A DNA stretch of 64,000 nucleotides from NCBI RefSeq assembly GCF_900102815.1, contig NZ_FNGF01000004.1, positions 434,001-498,000 on the forward strand, read 5' to 3'. A model generated the notes under the pieces. That model was not told where the DNA came from, made no database searches, and was given only the letters and a program-made list of their open reading frames with translations. How positions within the stretch are numbered: position 1 is the stretch's first letter; each line of letters starts with the position of its first letter. This DNA comes from Glycomyces sambucus. Lineage in GTDB: Bacteria > Actinomycetota > Actinomycetes > Mycobacteriales > Micromonosporaceae. Of the stretch, positions 25,701-34,462 are shown in pieces. A program made the position numbers and the translations under genes.

Positions 25701-27053
25701 CTAGCACGGCACGTCGAAGTCGGCCGCGGGGCCGGAGGCGACGAAGCCGAACAGCTCCTTCGTCTGGCCCGCCCCGACGGCGGCGTTCCAGCCGACGTCC
25801 CGGGCCGTGACCGTCGATCCCGAGGTCGTGAGCTGCGTGTTCCAGCTCGACTGGACGGACTGCGAGCCCGGCCAGGTCCAGGAGACCGTCCACCCGTTGA
25901 CGGCGGAGTCGGCGGTCATCGAGACCTTGCCCTGCCAGCCGTTGTTCCACGAGGACACGGTGTCGATGTGGACCGTGCAGTCCCCTGAGGGGCCGCCGGT
26001 GGTCGGGTCGTCCGAGGTCGGGTCGTCGGAGGTGACCGGGTCGGTCGGCTCGACGTCGCCGGGCCAGCCGGAGCCGGCGTTGTTGGCGAGCTGGTAGGCG
26101 AGGTCGGGGATGAACTGGCCCGCCGCGCCGGCGCAGCCGTCGGCCTCGCCGGGGAGCTTGACCCACAGGTACGCGTCGATGCCGGCGACGCCGGTCGCGG
26201 TGGTCGGGAACTTGCCGATCGCGCGCCCGGGCGGGTCGCACCAGTCGTTGGGGTTCGGCGGGTTCAGCGGGCCGTTGCCGTTGCGGCTGGTGTCGATCAC
26301 GGCGGTCTTGCCGGAACCGACGATGCCGCGGACCTGGTTGGCCCAGGAGGTGGCCTCCTCGGTGGTGCGGTAGTTGGAGACGTTGAGCGAGAAGCCGTCG
26401 GCGTTCTGGATGCCGGCGGCCTGGAGGCGGGAGCCGGCGACGCTGGGGGTGAGCCAGGCCGAGTTCCCGGCGTCGATGTAGACCTTGGCCGCGGGGTCGG
26501 CGGCGTTCAGCTTCTGGGCCGCGTAGGAGAGCGAGGCGTTGATCTGGGCCCGCTCGGTCGAGTTGTAGCAGTCGTGCGCGATCACGTCGGGTTCGAGGAT
26601 GATGTACGCGGGGCCGTCGATCTGGGCCGCGATCTGGTCGATCCAGCCGCGGTAGACCTCGTGGCTGGACGCGCCGCCGCCGGAGGCGCCGCCGCAGTCG
26701 CGGTTGGGGATGTTGTAGACGACCATGATCGGGGCCGCTCCCGCGGCGGCGGCGCCGTCGACGACGGCCGAGACCTGGGCCGCGATGCCGCCGGTCGGGT
26801 TGGTCTGGGTGAACCAGGTGCCCGCGGGGGTCTCGGCGATCCGGTCGCGGATCATGTTGGCGCGCGAGTCGCCGGGATTCTGGGCGACCCAGCGGGCCGC
26901 CGCCGTGTTGGGGTTCGTCCACAGTGCTTGCGCCTGCGCGGAGACGTCCTGCGCGCCCGCGTTGGGGCTGAGGAGGAGGCCCGCGCTGAGCGCGGCGGCC
27001 ACGGCGGTGGCCGTTGCGGCGACGATCGCGGCGAGGCGCTGCCGTCGTTTCAT
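25701..27053 (-). CDS. Secreted GH6 cellulase with C-terminal CBM2
   Basis: A 450-residue secreted enzyme. Signal peptide (residues 1 to about 35, KRRQRLAAIVAATATAVAAA, cleavage near NAGA-QD). GH6 catalytic barrel (about 40-335) with VVYNIPNRDCGG and AYIILEPDVIAHDC holding catalytic aspartates, and WVKLPGEADG near the end of the barrel. Then a Thr/Asp/Pro linker (about 345-370) and a family 2 cellulose-binding module (about 372-450) bounded by Cys residues with WNNGWQGK, GWTVSWTWPG and SSWN. GH6 enzymes cut cellulose with inversion. ATG 27053 has AAGGAG 7 nt upstream. A CebR-like operator lies about 60 bp upstream. Inserted between the rpe and def-fmt-rsmB blocks. Confidence 0.92.
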   Translation of the reverse strand: MKRRQRLAAIVAATATAVAAALSAGLLLSPNAGAQDVSAQAQALWTNPNTAAARWVAQNPGDSRANMIRDRIAETPAGTWFTQTNPTGGIAAQVSAVVDGAAAAGAAPIMVVYNIPNRDCGGASGGGASSHEVYRGWIDQIAAQIDGPAYIILEPDVIAHDCYNSTERAQINASLSYAAQKLNAADPAAKVYIDAGNSAWLTPSVAGSRLQAAGIQNADGFSLNVSNYRTTEEATSWANQVRGIVGSGKTAVIDTSRNGNGPLNPPNPNDWCDPPGRAIGKFPTTATGVAGIDAYLWVKLPGEADGCAGAAGQFIPDLAYQLANNAGSGWPGDVEPTDPVTSDDPTSDDPTTGGPSGDCTVHIDTVSSWNNGWQGKVSMTADSAVNGWTVSWTWPGSQSVQSSWNTQLTTSGSTVTARDVGWNAAVGAGQTKELFGFVASGPAADFDVPC

Positions 27054-27091
27054 CTGGTGCTCCTTGGGGTCTAGGTGCCGGTAGCCCGGAG

Positions 27092-27127
27092 TACATTCAC
27101 TTATGTCAATGTATGGTAGCGCTTCCA
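27092..27127 (-). promoter_or_regulatory. GH6 cellulase promoter region with CebR-like operator
   Basis: TGGTAGCGCTTCCA at 27114-27127 matches 12 of 14 positions of the cellobiose-regulator CebR box TGGGAGCGCTCCCA. Just downstream on the minus strand is TTGACA, a consensus -35 hexamer, within a TACATT-N10-AATGTA inverted repeat (27092-27113). A LacI/CebR-type repressor would bind here and release with cellobiose. Confidence 0.65.
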
Positions 27128-27198
27128 ATTCGGGCACTTAAGCGGCATCACCCGGCAAAAGGGCAGGGCTCCGCCCCCACGGCCTTCGAACAGTGGTG

Positions 27199-28608
27199 TT
27201 AGCGGTTGCCGGTCTTGCGCAGGAGCGCCATGAACATCGCGTCGGTGCCGTGGCGGTGCGGCCACAGCTGCACATAAGCCCCTCCGGCACTGTCGCCGCG
27301 CGACGAATCGGGCACCCGGTCGAGGAGCCAGTCGGGACGCACCAGCTCCGCTCCCCCGGCCTTGAGCACCGATTCCACGGCCTCCGAGGTCTCGTCGAGG
27401 ACCGGCGAGCACGTCACGTACGCGACCAGGCCTCCCTTGCGCGCCAACCGGAGTCCTGCCGCGAGCAGCTCGCGCTGGAGCGGCACCAGCGCGTCCAGAT
27501 CCGACCTTTGCTTGCGCCAGCGCGCCTCCGGGCGGCGGCGCAGCGCGCCCAGCCCCGAGCAGGGCGCGTCGACCAGGACGCGGTCGGCGGTGCCCGGCTC
27601 GCCGAACAGGCGCCCGTCGCCGGTGTGGACGTTGACCGGGAGTCCCCTGGCGGCCTTGGCGACCAGTTCGGCGCGGTGCGGCTGGACCTCGACGGCGTCG
27701 AGGTGCGCGCCGCGCTGGGCGGCGAGCGCGCCCAGGAGTCCGGTCTTGCCGCCGGGGCCGGCGCACAGGTCGATCCAGGCGGCGTCGGGGCCCTCCAGGG
27801 GCGCCTCGGCGAGGGCGACGGCGACGAGCTGGCTGCCCTCGTCCTGGACGTGCGCGAGGCCGGTGGCGACGGACTTGACGCGGCCGGGGTCGCCGCCGGG
27901 CAGGTACACCGCGTACGGCGAGTACTGCCCGTGCAGGCCCCCGCGGGTCTCGCGGGAGAGGTCGCCCTTGGTGATGCGGCCGGGCTTGGCGCACAGGTGG
28001 ACCGGCGGGGCGGCGTTGTCGGCCGCGAGCGCGGGCGCGAGCTCGTCCGGCCCCAGGACGGCCTCGAACTCGCGGGCGATCCACTCGGGGTGGGCGTGGC
28101 GCAGCGAGAGGTCGTGGAGGCGGTCGCCGGTGGCGAGCTCCTCGCACCACTGGTCGAGGTCCTTGGCGGCGACCTTGCGCAGGACGGCGTTGGCGAGCCC
28201 GGAGACGCGGGGGCTGACGGCGGCCTTGACGAGGCTGACGGTGGTGGCGACGGCCGCGTGCGCGGGGATGCGCATGTACAGGAGCTGGTAGGCGCCCAGG
28301 CAGAGGGCGTCGAGGAGGTCCTGCTGGAGTTCGCGCACGTCGCGCCCGGAGGCGGCGGCGAGGATCGCTTCGAGGGTGCCGAGGCTGCGGAGGGTGCCGT
28401 AGGTGAGCTCGGTGATGAGCCCGGCGTCGCGGCCGGTGTGCCCGGTCTCGTTGATCATGCGCGGCAGCACGATGTTGGCGTACGCGTTGTCGGCGGTGAC
28501 GGCGCGGATCGCGTCGAAGGCGATGCGGCGCGGGTTGACGGTGGGGCGCGGGGCCTCGTCGTCGTCGCGGCGGCGCCGGCGGTCGTTGCGGGGCCTGCTG
28601 TCGCTCAT
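27199..28608 (-). CDS. rsmB: 16S rRNA (cytosine-967 C5)-methyltransferase
   Basis: A 469-residue RsmB/Fmu. An N-terminal basic tail (RRRRRDDDE), a NusB-like RNA-binding domain (about 25-170) and a C-terminal SAM-dependent m5C methyltransferase. [15 protein letters not shown] is the SAM loop; [21 protein letters not shown] and [10 protein letters not shown] carry the two catalytic cysteines. ATG 28608 overlaps the fmt stop by 4 bp. It ends the def-fmt-rsmB operon, a conserved translation-related set. Confidence 0.93.
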   Translation of the reverse strand: MSDSRPRNDRRRRRDDDEAPRPTVNPRRIAFDAIRAVTADNAYANIVLPRMINETGHTGRDAGLITELTYGTLRSLGTLEAILAAASGRDVRELQQDLLDALCLGAYQLLYMRIPAHAAVATTVSLVKAAVSPRVSGLANAVLRKVAAKDLDQWCEELATGDRLHDLSLRHAHPEWIAREFEAVLGPDELAPALAADNAAPPVHLCAKPGRITKGDLSRETRGGLHGQYSPYAVYLPGGDPGRVKSVATGLAHVQDEGSQLVAVALAEAPLEGPDAAWIDLCAGPGGKTGLLGALAAQRGAHLDAVEVQPHRAELVAKAARGLPVNVHTGDGRLFGEPGTADRVLVDAPCSGLGALRRRPEARWRKQRSDLDALVPLQRELLAAGLRLARKGGLVAYVTCSPVLDETSEAVESVLKAGGAELVRPDWLLDRVPDSSRGDSAGGAYVQLWPHRHGTDAMFMALLRKTGNR

Positions 28609-29525
28609 GCGAACCTCGGTGCGGTCTGGAGGCCGCGGCCCCACGATGCGGCGTCCATGGGCTTCTTGCCCGCGGGTTGGACCTGGCCGAGCCGGACCGC
28701 CTCGGTGGCGGTGCCGACGTGGACGGCCTTCTTGCCCACGGCGACCTCGCCGGGGGCGAGGCGGGGCGCGTCGGGGTCGGGGGTGACCGGGCCCAGGCGC
28801 AGGCGCTGGCCGTCGAGGTCGGTCCAGGCGCCGGGGGCGGGGGTGACGGCGCGGACGCGCCGGTCGACGGCGAAGGCGGGGTCGGTCCAGCGGACGCGGG
28901 CGTCGTCGACGGTGACCTTGGGGGCGTAGGAGATCCCGTCCTCGGGTTGGGGGGCGCCGGTGAGGGCGCCGACGTCGAGGCCGTTGACGACGTCGAGGGT
29001 GAGGCGGGCGCCGGCGACGGCGAGGCGGTCGAGGAGGTCCCCGGCGGTGTCGCGGGGGCCGACGGGCTCGGTGAGGCGGCCGTAGACGGGGCCGGTGTCG
29101 AGGCCCGGTTCGAGCTGGAAGACGCAGGCGCCGGTCATGGTGTCGCCGTTGAGGACGGCGTACTGGACGGGGGCGGCGCCGCGCCACGCGGGCAGGAGCG
29201 AGAAGTGGAGGTTGATCCAGCCCAGGCGCGGGATGTCGAGGGCGGCGGGGGGCACGAGGGCGCCGTAGGCGACGACGGGGACGAGGTCGGGTGCGATGGC
29301 GCGCAGGCGGTCGAGGAACTCGGGCTCGCGCGGCTTGGCCGGGGTGAGGACCTCGACGCCGTGCTCGTCGGCCCAGGCGGCGACGGGCGAGCGGTGGAGC
29401 CTGCGTCCGCGCCCGGTGGGCGCGTCGGGGCGGGTCAGGACGGCCGCGACCTCGTGGTCGGACGCGTGGAGGGCCGCGAGGGTCGGCAGCGCGACCTCCG
29501 GGGTCCCGGCGAAGACGATCCTCAT
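28605..29525 (-). CDS. fmt: Methionyl-tRNA formyltransferase
   Basis: A 306-residue enzyme that formylates initiator Met-tRNA using 10-formyl-THF. The start [19 protein letters not shown] is diagnostic; the catalytic [19 protein letters not shown] (Asn, His) and the C-terminal OB-like domain (about 205-306) are complete. It overlaps def upstream and rsmB downstream by 4 bp each, so the three genes are translationally coupled. Confidence 0.96.
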   Translation of the reverse strand: MRIVFAGTPEVALPTLAALHASDHEVAAVLTRPDAPTGRGRRLHRSPVAAWADEHGVEVLTPAKPREPEFLDRLRAIAPDLVPVVAYGALVPPAALDIPRLGWINLHFSLLPAWRGAAPVQYAVLNGDTMTGACVFQLEPGLDTGPVYGRLTEPVGPRDTAGDLLDRLAVAGARLTLDVVNGLDVGALTGAPQPEDGISYAPKVTVDDARVRWTDPAFAVDRRVRAVTPAPGAWTDLDGQRLRLGPVTPDPDAPRLAPGEVAVGKKAVHVGTATEAVRLGQVQPAGKKPMDAASWGRGLQTAPRFA

Positions 29526-30073
29526 CGCTTGAAGAACACACCCTTGGAGTCGTGGGGGGTGACTTTGACTTTGACCTCCTCGTTGTACCAGTCCTGGGAC
29601 TGGATCTCGGTGAGCGCGGCCTTGCGGCGCTCCGAGTCGAGGCGGTCGATGAAGATGATGCCGTCGAGGTGGTCGGTCTCGTGCTGGAGGCAGCGGGCCA
29701 TGAGGCCGGTGCCGACGATCTGGAGGGGGTCGCCGTACTCGTTGAAGCCCTTGGCGACGACGTTCTGGCGGCGCACGGTGTCGAAGTACAGGCCGGGCAG
29801 GGACAGGCAGCCCTCGGGTCCGTCCTGCTCCTCCTCGTCGGGGAACTCCAGGACGGGGTTGACGATGTGCCCGACGACGTCGTCGACGTCGAACGAGAAG
29901 ACGCGCTTGCTGACGCCCAGCTGCGGTGCGGCGAGGCCGGCGCCGCCTTCGTCGCGCATGGTGTCGAGCAGGTCCTTCACGAGGTTCCGCAGTTCCTTGT
30001 CAAAGGTGTCGACGTCCTCGGCCGCGGTGCGCAGGACCGGGTCGCCGAAGATGCGGATGGGCTGGATCGACAA
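29522..30073 (-). CDS. def: Peptide deformylase
   Basis: A 183-residue metalloprotease that removes the N-formyl group from nascent proteins. All three motifs are present: [18 protein letters not shown] and HETDHLDG (metal ligands Cys and two His). I choose the TTG at 30073 because the protein then begins [16 protein letters not shown], the usual N-terminus, and GGAAGG lies 8 nt upstream. A GTG at 30109 is the alternative. First of def-fmt-rsmB. Confidence 0.93.
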   Translation of the reverse strand: MSIQPIRIFGDPVLRTAAEDVDTFDKELRNLVKDLLDTMRDEGGAGLAAPQLGVSKRVFSFDVDDVVGHIVNPVLEFPDEEEQDGPEGCLSLPGLYFDTVRRQNVVAKGFNEYGDPLQIVGTGLMARCLQHETDHLDGIIFIDRLDSERRKAALTEIQSQDWYNEEVKVKVTPHDSKGVFFKR

Positions 30074-30287
30074 TGTGCTGACCTTCCGGTGCGTGTACTG
30101 GCCGTTCACCAGTGTCCCATTCGCCTGCGCTGCGCGGTGCGGGGTCGGCGGGCCGTGTGGCGCGTCTCGGCCCGGGCGGCTGCGGCGGGGGGCCGGTGGT
30201 GAGCAGGAGGCCCGCGACGACGCCCGCCGCGATGCACGCGGCGACCACGAGCATCGGGAACGGGACGTCGGCGAGGAGGAGGCCCAC
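30000..30287 (-). CDS. Possible small membrane protein overlapping def
   Basis: A GTG-started frame of 95 codons lying 3 bp after the third permease gene stop and overlapping the 5' end of def by about 74 bp in another frame. Residues 8-30 (PFPMLVVAACIAAGVVAGLLL) are one good transmembrane helix; the rest is Pro/Arg-rich and unlike any family I know, and its 3' part is probably only the def shadow. It could be a short real peptide or chance. Weak call. Confidence 0.25.
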   Translation of the reverse strand: MGLLLADVPFPMLVVAACIAAGVVAGLLLTTGPPPQPPGPRRATRPADPAPRSAGEWDTGERPVHAPEGQHIVDPAHPHLRRPGPAHRGRGRRHL

Positions 30288-30290
30288 GGC

Positions 30291-30998
30291 TCAGCCCGTC
30301 CTCGGCCGCATCGGGGCGCGGCGCAGGAGCGCCCAGGCGAGGGCCGCGAAGAGCACGGCGCCGGCGGCGTCCACGGGGACCAGGGAGAAGCCCTCGATGG
30401 GCAGGGAGAGCATGACGCCGTCCTTCTGCGGGACCTCCCCGGCGAGGCCGAGCGCGCCCCAGACGGCGACCTCCCGGAAGATCACGGCGGCGAAGACGAA
30501 CGCGGCGGCCACGGCTCCAGCGGTGCGGCTGGTGAAGCGGGCCATGACGGCGCCGGCGGCGGCCCCGCAGGCGAGGTAGAGGGCGGGCCGGGCGAAGGAC
30601 TCGGCGACGGTGCCGCCGTAGAAGACCGCCTCATCGGGCGCGGCGGTGAGGTCGATGTAGAGCAGGCCGAGCTGGGTGAACGCGGCGGTGGCGAGGACGG
30701 CGGCCGCGCCGTGCAGTGCGGAGGCGCCCAGGAACTCCCGGCGGGTGACGCCGACGGCGACCATCCGCGGGTAGAGCTGCTGGGTGTGGCTCCAGCCCAG
30801 GCCCGCGGCCATGAGCGGCACCGACATGAGGACGAAGGTCGCGAGCTCCCCGCCGCCGCCGGTGGCGGCGCGCAGGAGCGCCGATCCCGCCGCGGCGGCG
30901 GCGAACGCGATGAGGGTCCACAGGCCCCAGGTCTTCGCGGCCCGCGCGGAGAAGGCGGCGGCGAGCCGGAGCGGGCGGCGTGCGAGGGTCGCGGTCAT
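30291..30998 (-). CDS. ABC transporter permease-like membrane protein 3
   Basis: A 235-residue protein with six predicted transmembrane helices, the third of three tandem paralogues. The shared loop motif is VAVGVTRREF at about residue 84. It overlaps the preceding permease gene by 4 bp (ATGA). Its substrate is unknown. The arrangement GntR - ATPase - permeases resembles Bacillus ytrA operons for cell-envelope stress or antimicrobial peptide export. Confidence 0.78.
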   Translation of the reverse strand: MTATLARRPLRLAAAFSARAAKTWGLWTLIAFAAAAAGSALLRAATGGGGELATFVLMSVPLMAAGLGWSHTQQLYPRMVAVGVTRREFLGASALHGAAAVLATAAFTQLGLLYIDLTAAPDEAVFYGGTVAESFARPALYLACGAAAGAVMARFTSRTAGAVAAAFVFAAVIFREVAVWGALGLAGEVPQKDGVMLSLPIEGFSLVPVDAAGAVLFAALAWALLRRAPMRPRTG

Positions 30999-31699
30999 GT
31001 CCGGCTCCTGACGGGGAGGGAGCGGAGGACGGCGGCGGTCCCGGCCGCGAGGACCGCGATCACGGCGAGGCACACGCCCAGCCACAGGGCGAGGTCGCCG
31101 CCGGAGCCGAAGAACCGGAACTCCAGGGCGAGGACGCCCGCGTAGTGGCCGGAGGCGGCCGCGACGACGACGATCGTGAACCAGTGGCTGCCGCCGAAGC
31201 GGATCGCCGAGGCGCCGATGAGCGCGCCGGAGAGGAAGTAGATCGGCGTGATGAGCAGGTAGCGGGCGCCGCCCGCCAGCGTCCCGGCCCACGTGTCGAC
31301 CGGCTCGGCGAACGCGGCGAGCAGGGCGTGCTCGGCGAGGGCCCCGGCGGTGACGACCGCGGCGGTCGCGACCGAGGCGAGGAGGCCGAAGATCATGTAG
31401 GCGGTGGTGATCTCGCGGCGGGTGACGCCGCGGGCGACCGTCCCGGGCAGGTTCTGGTAGAACCACATGCCCGCGACGCTGGCGACGAACCACTGGAAGA
31501 CCGTGGCGGTGATCGACCACAGGCCCGTCTCGACCGCGTCGTGGAAGAGCACCGACAGGAGCGGGGTCGCCACGACCCAGGCGAGCACGATCCAGCGCAG
31601 CCAGCGCGCGGATCCGAAGAAGAGGGACAGGCCGAGGCGGTAGCGGCGGCGCGCGAGCCGCGCGGTCGCGGCGGCGGCGGTGTCGTCGAGGGCGGCCAT
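30995..31699 (-). CDS. ABC transporter permease-like membrane protein 2
   Basis: A 234-residue six-helix protein. Conserved loop motif ARGVTRREITTAYMIFG at about residue 83, matching the same position in its two neighbours. An N-terminal basic region (ARLARRRYRLG) precedes helix 1. The start abuts the previous gene's stop (1-bp overlap) and the stop overlaps the next gene by 4 bp, so all three permeases are translated from one message. Confidence 0.8.
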   Translation of the reverse strand: MAALDDTAAAATARLARRRYRLGLSLFFGSARWLRWIVLAWVVATPLLSVLFHDAVETGLWSITATVFQWFVASVAGMWFYQNLPGTVARGVTRREITTAYMIFGLLASVATAAVVTAGALAEHALLAAFAEPVDTWAGTLAGGARYLLITPIYFLSGALIGASAIRFGGSHWFTIVVVAAASGHYAGVLALEFRFFGSGGDLALWLGVCLAVIAVLAAGTAAVLRSLPVRSRT

Positions 31700-32457
31700 C
31701 ACGCCTGCTTCGATCGGAGCGGCACGTCGATGAGGAGGCGGTACGCGGCGGCCGCGAGGCCGGCGGTGGCCAGGACGATCGCGGCGACGATGAGCCGGCG
31801 GTCCCACCCGTCCATGAACAGGCCCAGGAACCCGGCCCAGCCGGGGCCGACCGGCTCGGTGTCGAACAGGCCGTTGTCGAGGCTGAACACGATCGGGACG
31901 ATCGGCACCAGCAGCAGCCAGCCCGACGCCTCCCAGCGGTAGGACGCGGCGCCGATGACGGTGCCGGCCGCGAAGTACACCAGGTACAGCAGCGGGTAGG
32001 ACGCGCCGAGCGCGACCGTGTCGCCGAGGGAGCCGATGGGGGCGATGACGTCGTGGGCGTCGATGCCGTGGGACCAGTCGAGGGCGCCGTAGAGGTAGCG
32101 CTCGGCCACGAGCCCGGCGAAGGCGATCGCGCCGAGGAGCGCCGACCACAGGAGGCCGAAGACGCCCATGGAGACGGCGAGTTCGCGGCGGGTCAGGCCC
32201 GCGGCGATCATGTTGGGCACCAGCGAGTACACGAAGCCGCCGCCGACGAACGCGGTGAACCACTTGCCGACGTTCGCGGCGTAGAACCAGGCCGAGAGCC
32301 GGATGTCGTTGAACTGGGCGATGAACAGGGGCAGGGCGACCGACAGGATCACGGCCGCGATGAGCCAGTACCGGAAGTACTTGAGCCCTTCGAGCGCGAA
32401 GCCGGCGCCGAGCGCGTAGCGGCGGGTCGGGAGTCGCAGGTTGGCGGGGGCGGACAT
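31699..32457 (-). CDS. ABC transporter permease-like membrane protein 1
   Basis: A 252-residue six-helix membrane protein, first of three tandem paralogues. It has the motif IAAGLTRRELAVSMGVFG at about residue 85. The N-terminal half includes FRYWLIAAVILSVALPLF and WFTAFVGGGFVYSL helices. It starts 2 bp after the ATPase stop. ABC-2-like by context; probably pairs with the other two and the ATPase. Substrate unknown. Confidence 0.8.
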   Translation of the reverse strand: MSAPANLRLPTRRYALGAGFALEGLKYFRYWLIAAVILSVALPLFIAQFNDIRLSAWFYAANVGKWFTAFVGGGFVYSLVPNMIAAGLTRRELAVSMGVFGLLWSALLGAIAFAGLVAERYLYGALDWSHGIDAHDVIAPIGSLGDTVALGASYPLLYLVYFAAGTVIGAASYRWEASGWLLLVPIVPIVFSLDNGLFDTEPVGPGWAGFLGLFMDGWDRRLIVAAIVLATAGLAAAAYRLLIDVPLRSKQA

Positions 32458-32459
32458 GG

Positions 32460-33332
32460 TCAGGCTCCGGTTCGGTTCGGGTCGGTCAGGTGGATGAAGA
32501 GGTCCTGGAGGCCGACCGGGCCGACCTCGATCCCGGCGGCGGCGGCCCGCTGCCGGGTGCCGGCGTCGAGCGCGTCGGCGACGGTGATGCTCTTGGTGCC
32601 GCCCAGGCGCTGCTCGGCGAGGGCGGCGAGGCCGAGGGCGTCGACGGCGTCGGCCGGGCCGGTGAGGGTGGCGCCCATGCCCTGGAACGCCTCGATGTCG
32701 GCGTGGCGCAGGATGCGGCCGCGGTCGACGATGACCACCTCTTCGAGGTAGTTGGCGACCTCGTCGATGAGGTGGGTGGAGAGGACGACGGTGTGCGGGC
32801 GGTCCATGTACTCGGCCAGGAGCTCCTTGTAGAACGCGTCCCGGGTGGGGGCGTCCATGCCGAGGTGGACCTCGTCGAACATGGTGAGCTCGGCGCGGGC
32901 GGCGAGGCCGCAGATCGCGGCGAGGACCGAGCGCTTGCCGCGGGAGAGGGCGCTGACGCGCTTCTTGAGCGGCACCTCGAACTGGTCGGCGAGCTTGAGG
33001 GCGTACGCCATGTCGAAGGAGGGCCGGATCTGGCCGGTCTCGATGGTGGCCTTGACGGACTCGGTGTCGTCGAAGTCGCCGCCTTCGCGGATGAGGGCGA
33101 CGCGGGAGACGACCGGGGCGTTCTCCCAGACCGGTTCGCCGCCGACGAGGACGTCGCCGGCGGTGGGGCGGCGGAAGGCGGCGATGAGGCTGAGCAGGCT
33201 GGTCTTGCCGGCGCCGTTGCGGCCGAGGAGTCCGTAGATCTTGCCGGCTTCAAGGTCGAGGTCCACGTCGGCGAGCGCGTCCTCGGCCCCGTACTTCAGG
33301 GTGACGTTGCGGAGGTTGACGGAGAAGCTCAT
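32460..33332 (-). CDS. ABC transporter ATP-binding protein
   Basis: A 290-residue ATPase. Walker A GLLGRNGAGKTSLL (about residues 34-47), Walker B ELTMFDEVHLGMD and switch His VVLSTHLIDEV are intact. The signature motif is the divergent SALSRGKRSV in place of LSGGQ, as in YtrB-like ATPases. A C-terminal regulatory stretch (about 225-290) follows. ATG overlaps the GntR stop by 4 bp. It energises the three downstream permeases. Confidence 0.9.
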   Translation of the reverse strand: MSFSVNLRNVTLKYGAEDALADVDLDLEAGKIYGLLGRNGAGKTSLLSLIAAFRRPTAGDVLVGGEPVWENAPVVSRVALIREGGDFDDTESVKATIETGQIRPSFDMAYALKLADQFEVPLKKRVSALSRGKRSVLAAICGLAARAELTMFDEVHLGMDAPTRDAFYKELLAEYMDRPHTVVLSTHLIDEVANYLEEVVIVDRGRILRHADIEAFQGMGATLTGPADAVDALGLAALAEQRLGGTKSITVADALDAGTRQRAAAAGIEVGPVGLQDLFIHLTDPNRTGA

Positions 33333-33694
33333 TTGAGGGCGCCTTCCTGGTCTCTGAGGTAGTCGATGATGTCGGTCAGGGGGATGCCGGCCTGGCGGGC
33401 CTCGCGGACCAGGGGGGCCAGGACGCGTTCGAAGAAGCGCTCGCGGAAGTCGGCGGCGAGGCGGTCGCGGGCGTCGTCGGCGACGAACATGCCGACGCCG
33501 CGCTGCTTGTAGAGGACGCCCTCGTCGACGAGCTCGCGGAACGCCTTCTGGGCGGTGGCCGGGTTGATCTGGTAGAACGCGGCGTACTGGTTGGTGGACA
33601 TGACCTTGCCTCCCGGTTCGAGCGATCCGTTCAGAATCTCGGCCTTGATCTGGTCGGCGATCTGCCGGTAGATCGGTGTGCCGTCATCGAACAT
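33329..33694 (-). CDS. GntR-family regulator, YtrA subfamily
   Basis: A 121-residue short GntR protein. The winged HTH (about 5-70) begins with PIYRQIADQIKAEILNGSLEPGGKV; the segment STNQYAAFYQINPATAQKAFRELVDEGVLYKQRG is the recognition part (given as separate blocks). A short C-terminal helical dimerisation region (about 75-115) is diagnostic of YtrA. ATG has AGGAGG 6 nt upstream. It heads the ABC operon and likely represses it through the inverted repeat at 33733-33756. Confidence 0.9.
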   Translation of the reverse strand: MFDDGTPIYRQIADQIKAEILNGSLEPGGKVMSTNQYAAFYQINPATAQKAFRELVDEGVLYKQRGVGMFVADDARDRLAADFRERFFERVLAPLVREARQAGIPLTDIIDYLRDQEGALK

Positions 33695-33732
33695 CTCGCC
33701 TCCTAACGTGTGGATTGGTTGATTGGTTCAGA

Positions 33733-33756
33733 GGTTCATTACTTGACTAACGAACC
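33733..33756. promoter_or_regulatory. GntR/YtrA operator candidate
   Basis: GGTTCATTA-N6-TAACGAACC, a 9-bp inverted repeat with one mismatch, 38 bp upstream of the gntR start in an AT-rich stretch. It is the expected autoregulatory site of the YtrA-like repressor. Confidence 0.6.
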
Positions 33757-33770
33757 ATAGCACGAAGAAG

Positions 33771-33791
33771 CCCGGGGCGGGAGGCCCCGGG
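33771..33791 (-). terminator. Terminator of the two-component operon
   Basis: On the minus strand an 8-bp stem CCCGGGGC / GCCCCGGG with a 5-nt loop is followed by TTCTTCG, 30 bp beyond the response regulator stop. Confidence 0.75.
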
Positions 33792-33820
33792 TCGTGGAAG
33801 CGTCCTTGGACCTGCCGTCT

Positions 33821-34462
33821 TTAGACCAGGCCGCCTTCGTAGGCGGCGATGACGGCCTGGGTGCGGTCGCGGACGCCGAGCTTGGCGTAGACGGCGCTCA
33901 GGTGGGTCTTGACGGTCTCGCGGCCCAGGTACAGCTCGGCGGCGATCTCGGCGTTGGACAGGCCCCGGGCGGCGAGGGTGAGCACTTCGCGCTCGCGGTC
34001 GCTGAGGTCGCCGATGCCCTTGGGGGCGCTGCGGACCGGGGCCTTGGCGGCGAGGCGGCGGACCGCCTCGGGGAACAGGAGCGCGTCGGTGCGCGCGACC
34101 AGGCGCACCGCGGCGAGGAGGTCTTCGAGGCGGGTGCGCTTGAGCAGGAACCCGTCGGCGCCCGCGCGCAGCGCCTCCCACACGTAGTCGTCGTTGTCGA
34201 AGGTGGTGACGACAAGGATCTTCGGCGGGGCCGCGAGTTCGGCGGTGATGCGCGCGGTGGCCTCGATGCCGTCGACCTTCGGCATGCGCACGTCCATGAG
34301 CATGACGTCGGCCTTCCCGGAGCGGGCGATGGCGAGCGCGTCGATCCCGTCGGCGCCCTCGGCGACGACGTCGAGGTCCGGTTCGGCGCCGATGACGGCG
34401 GCGAACCCGGAGCGGATGAGCGCTTCGTCGTCGACGAGCGCGATGCGCAGCGGCGCGGTCAT
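33821..34462 (-). CDS. LuxR/NarL-family response regulator
   Basis: A 213-residue response regulator. Receiver (about 5-120) with IALVDDEALIRSG, phospho-Asp in VMLMDVRMPKVDG, Thr in VVTTFDNDDYV and Lys in FLLKRT. The LuxR-type HTH (about 150-205) begins LSDREREVLTLAARGLSNAEI and continues with GRETVKTHLSAVYAKLGVRDR. ATG overlaps the histidine kinase stop by 4 bp, so this is the kinase's cognate partner. Targets unknown; the adjacent ABC operon is a candidate. Confidence 0.93.
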   Translation of the reverse strand: MTAPLRIALVDDEALIRSGFAAVIGAEPDLDVVAEGADGIDALAIARSGKADVMLMDVRMPKVDGIEATARITAELAAPPKILVVTTFDNDDYVWEALRAGADGFLLKRTRLEDLLAAVRLVARTDALLFPEAVRRLAAKAPVRSAPKGIGDLSDREREVLTLAARGLSNAEIAAELYLGRETVKTHLSAVYAKLGVRDRTQAVIAAYEGGLV

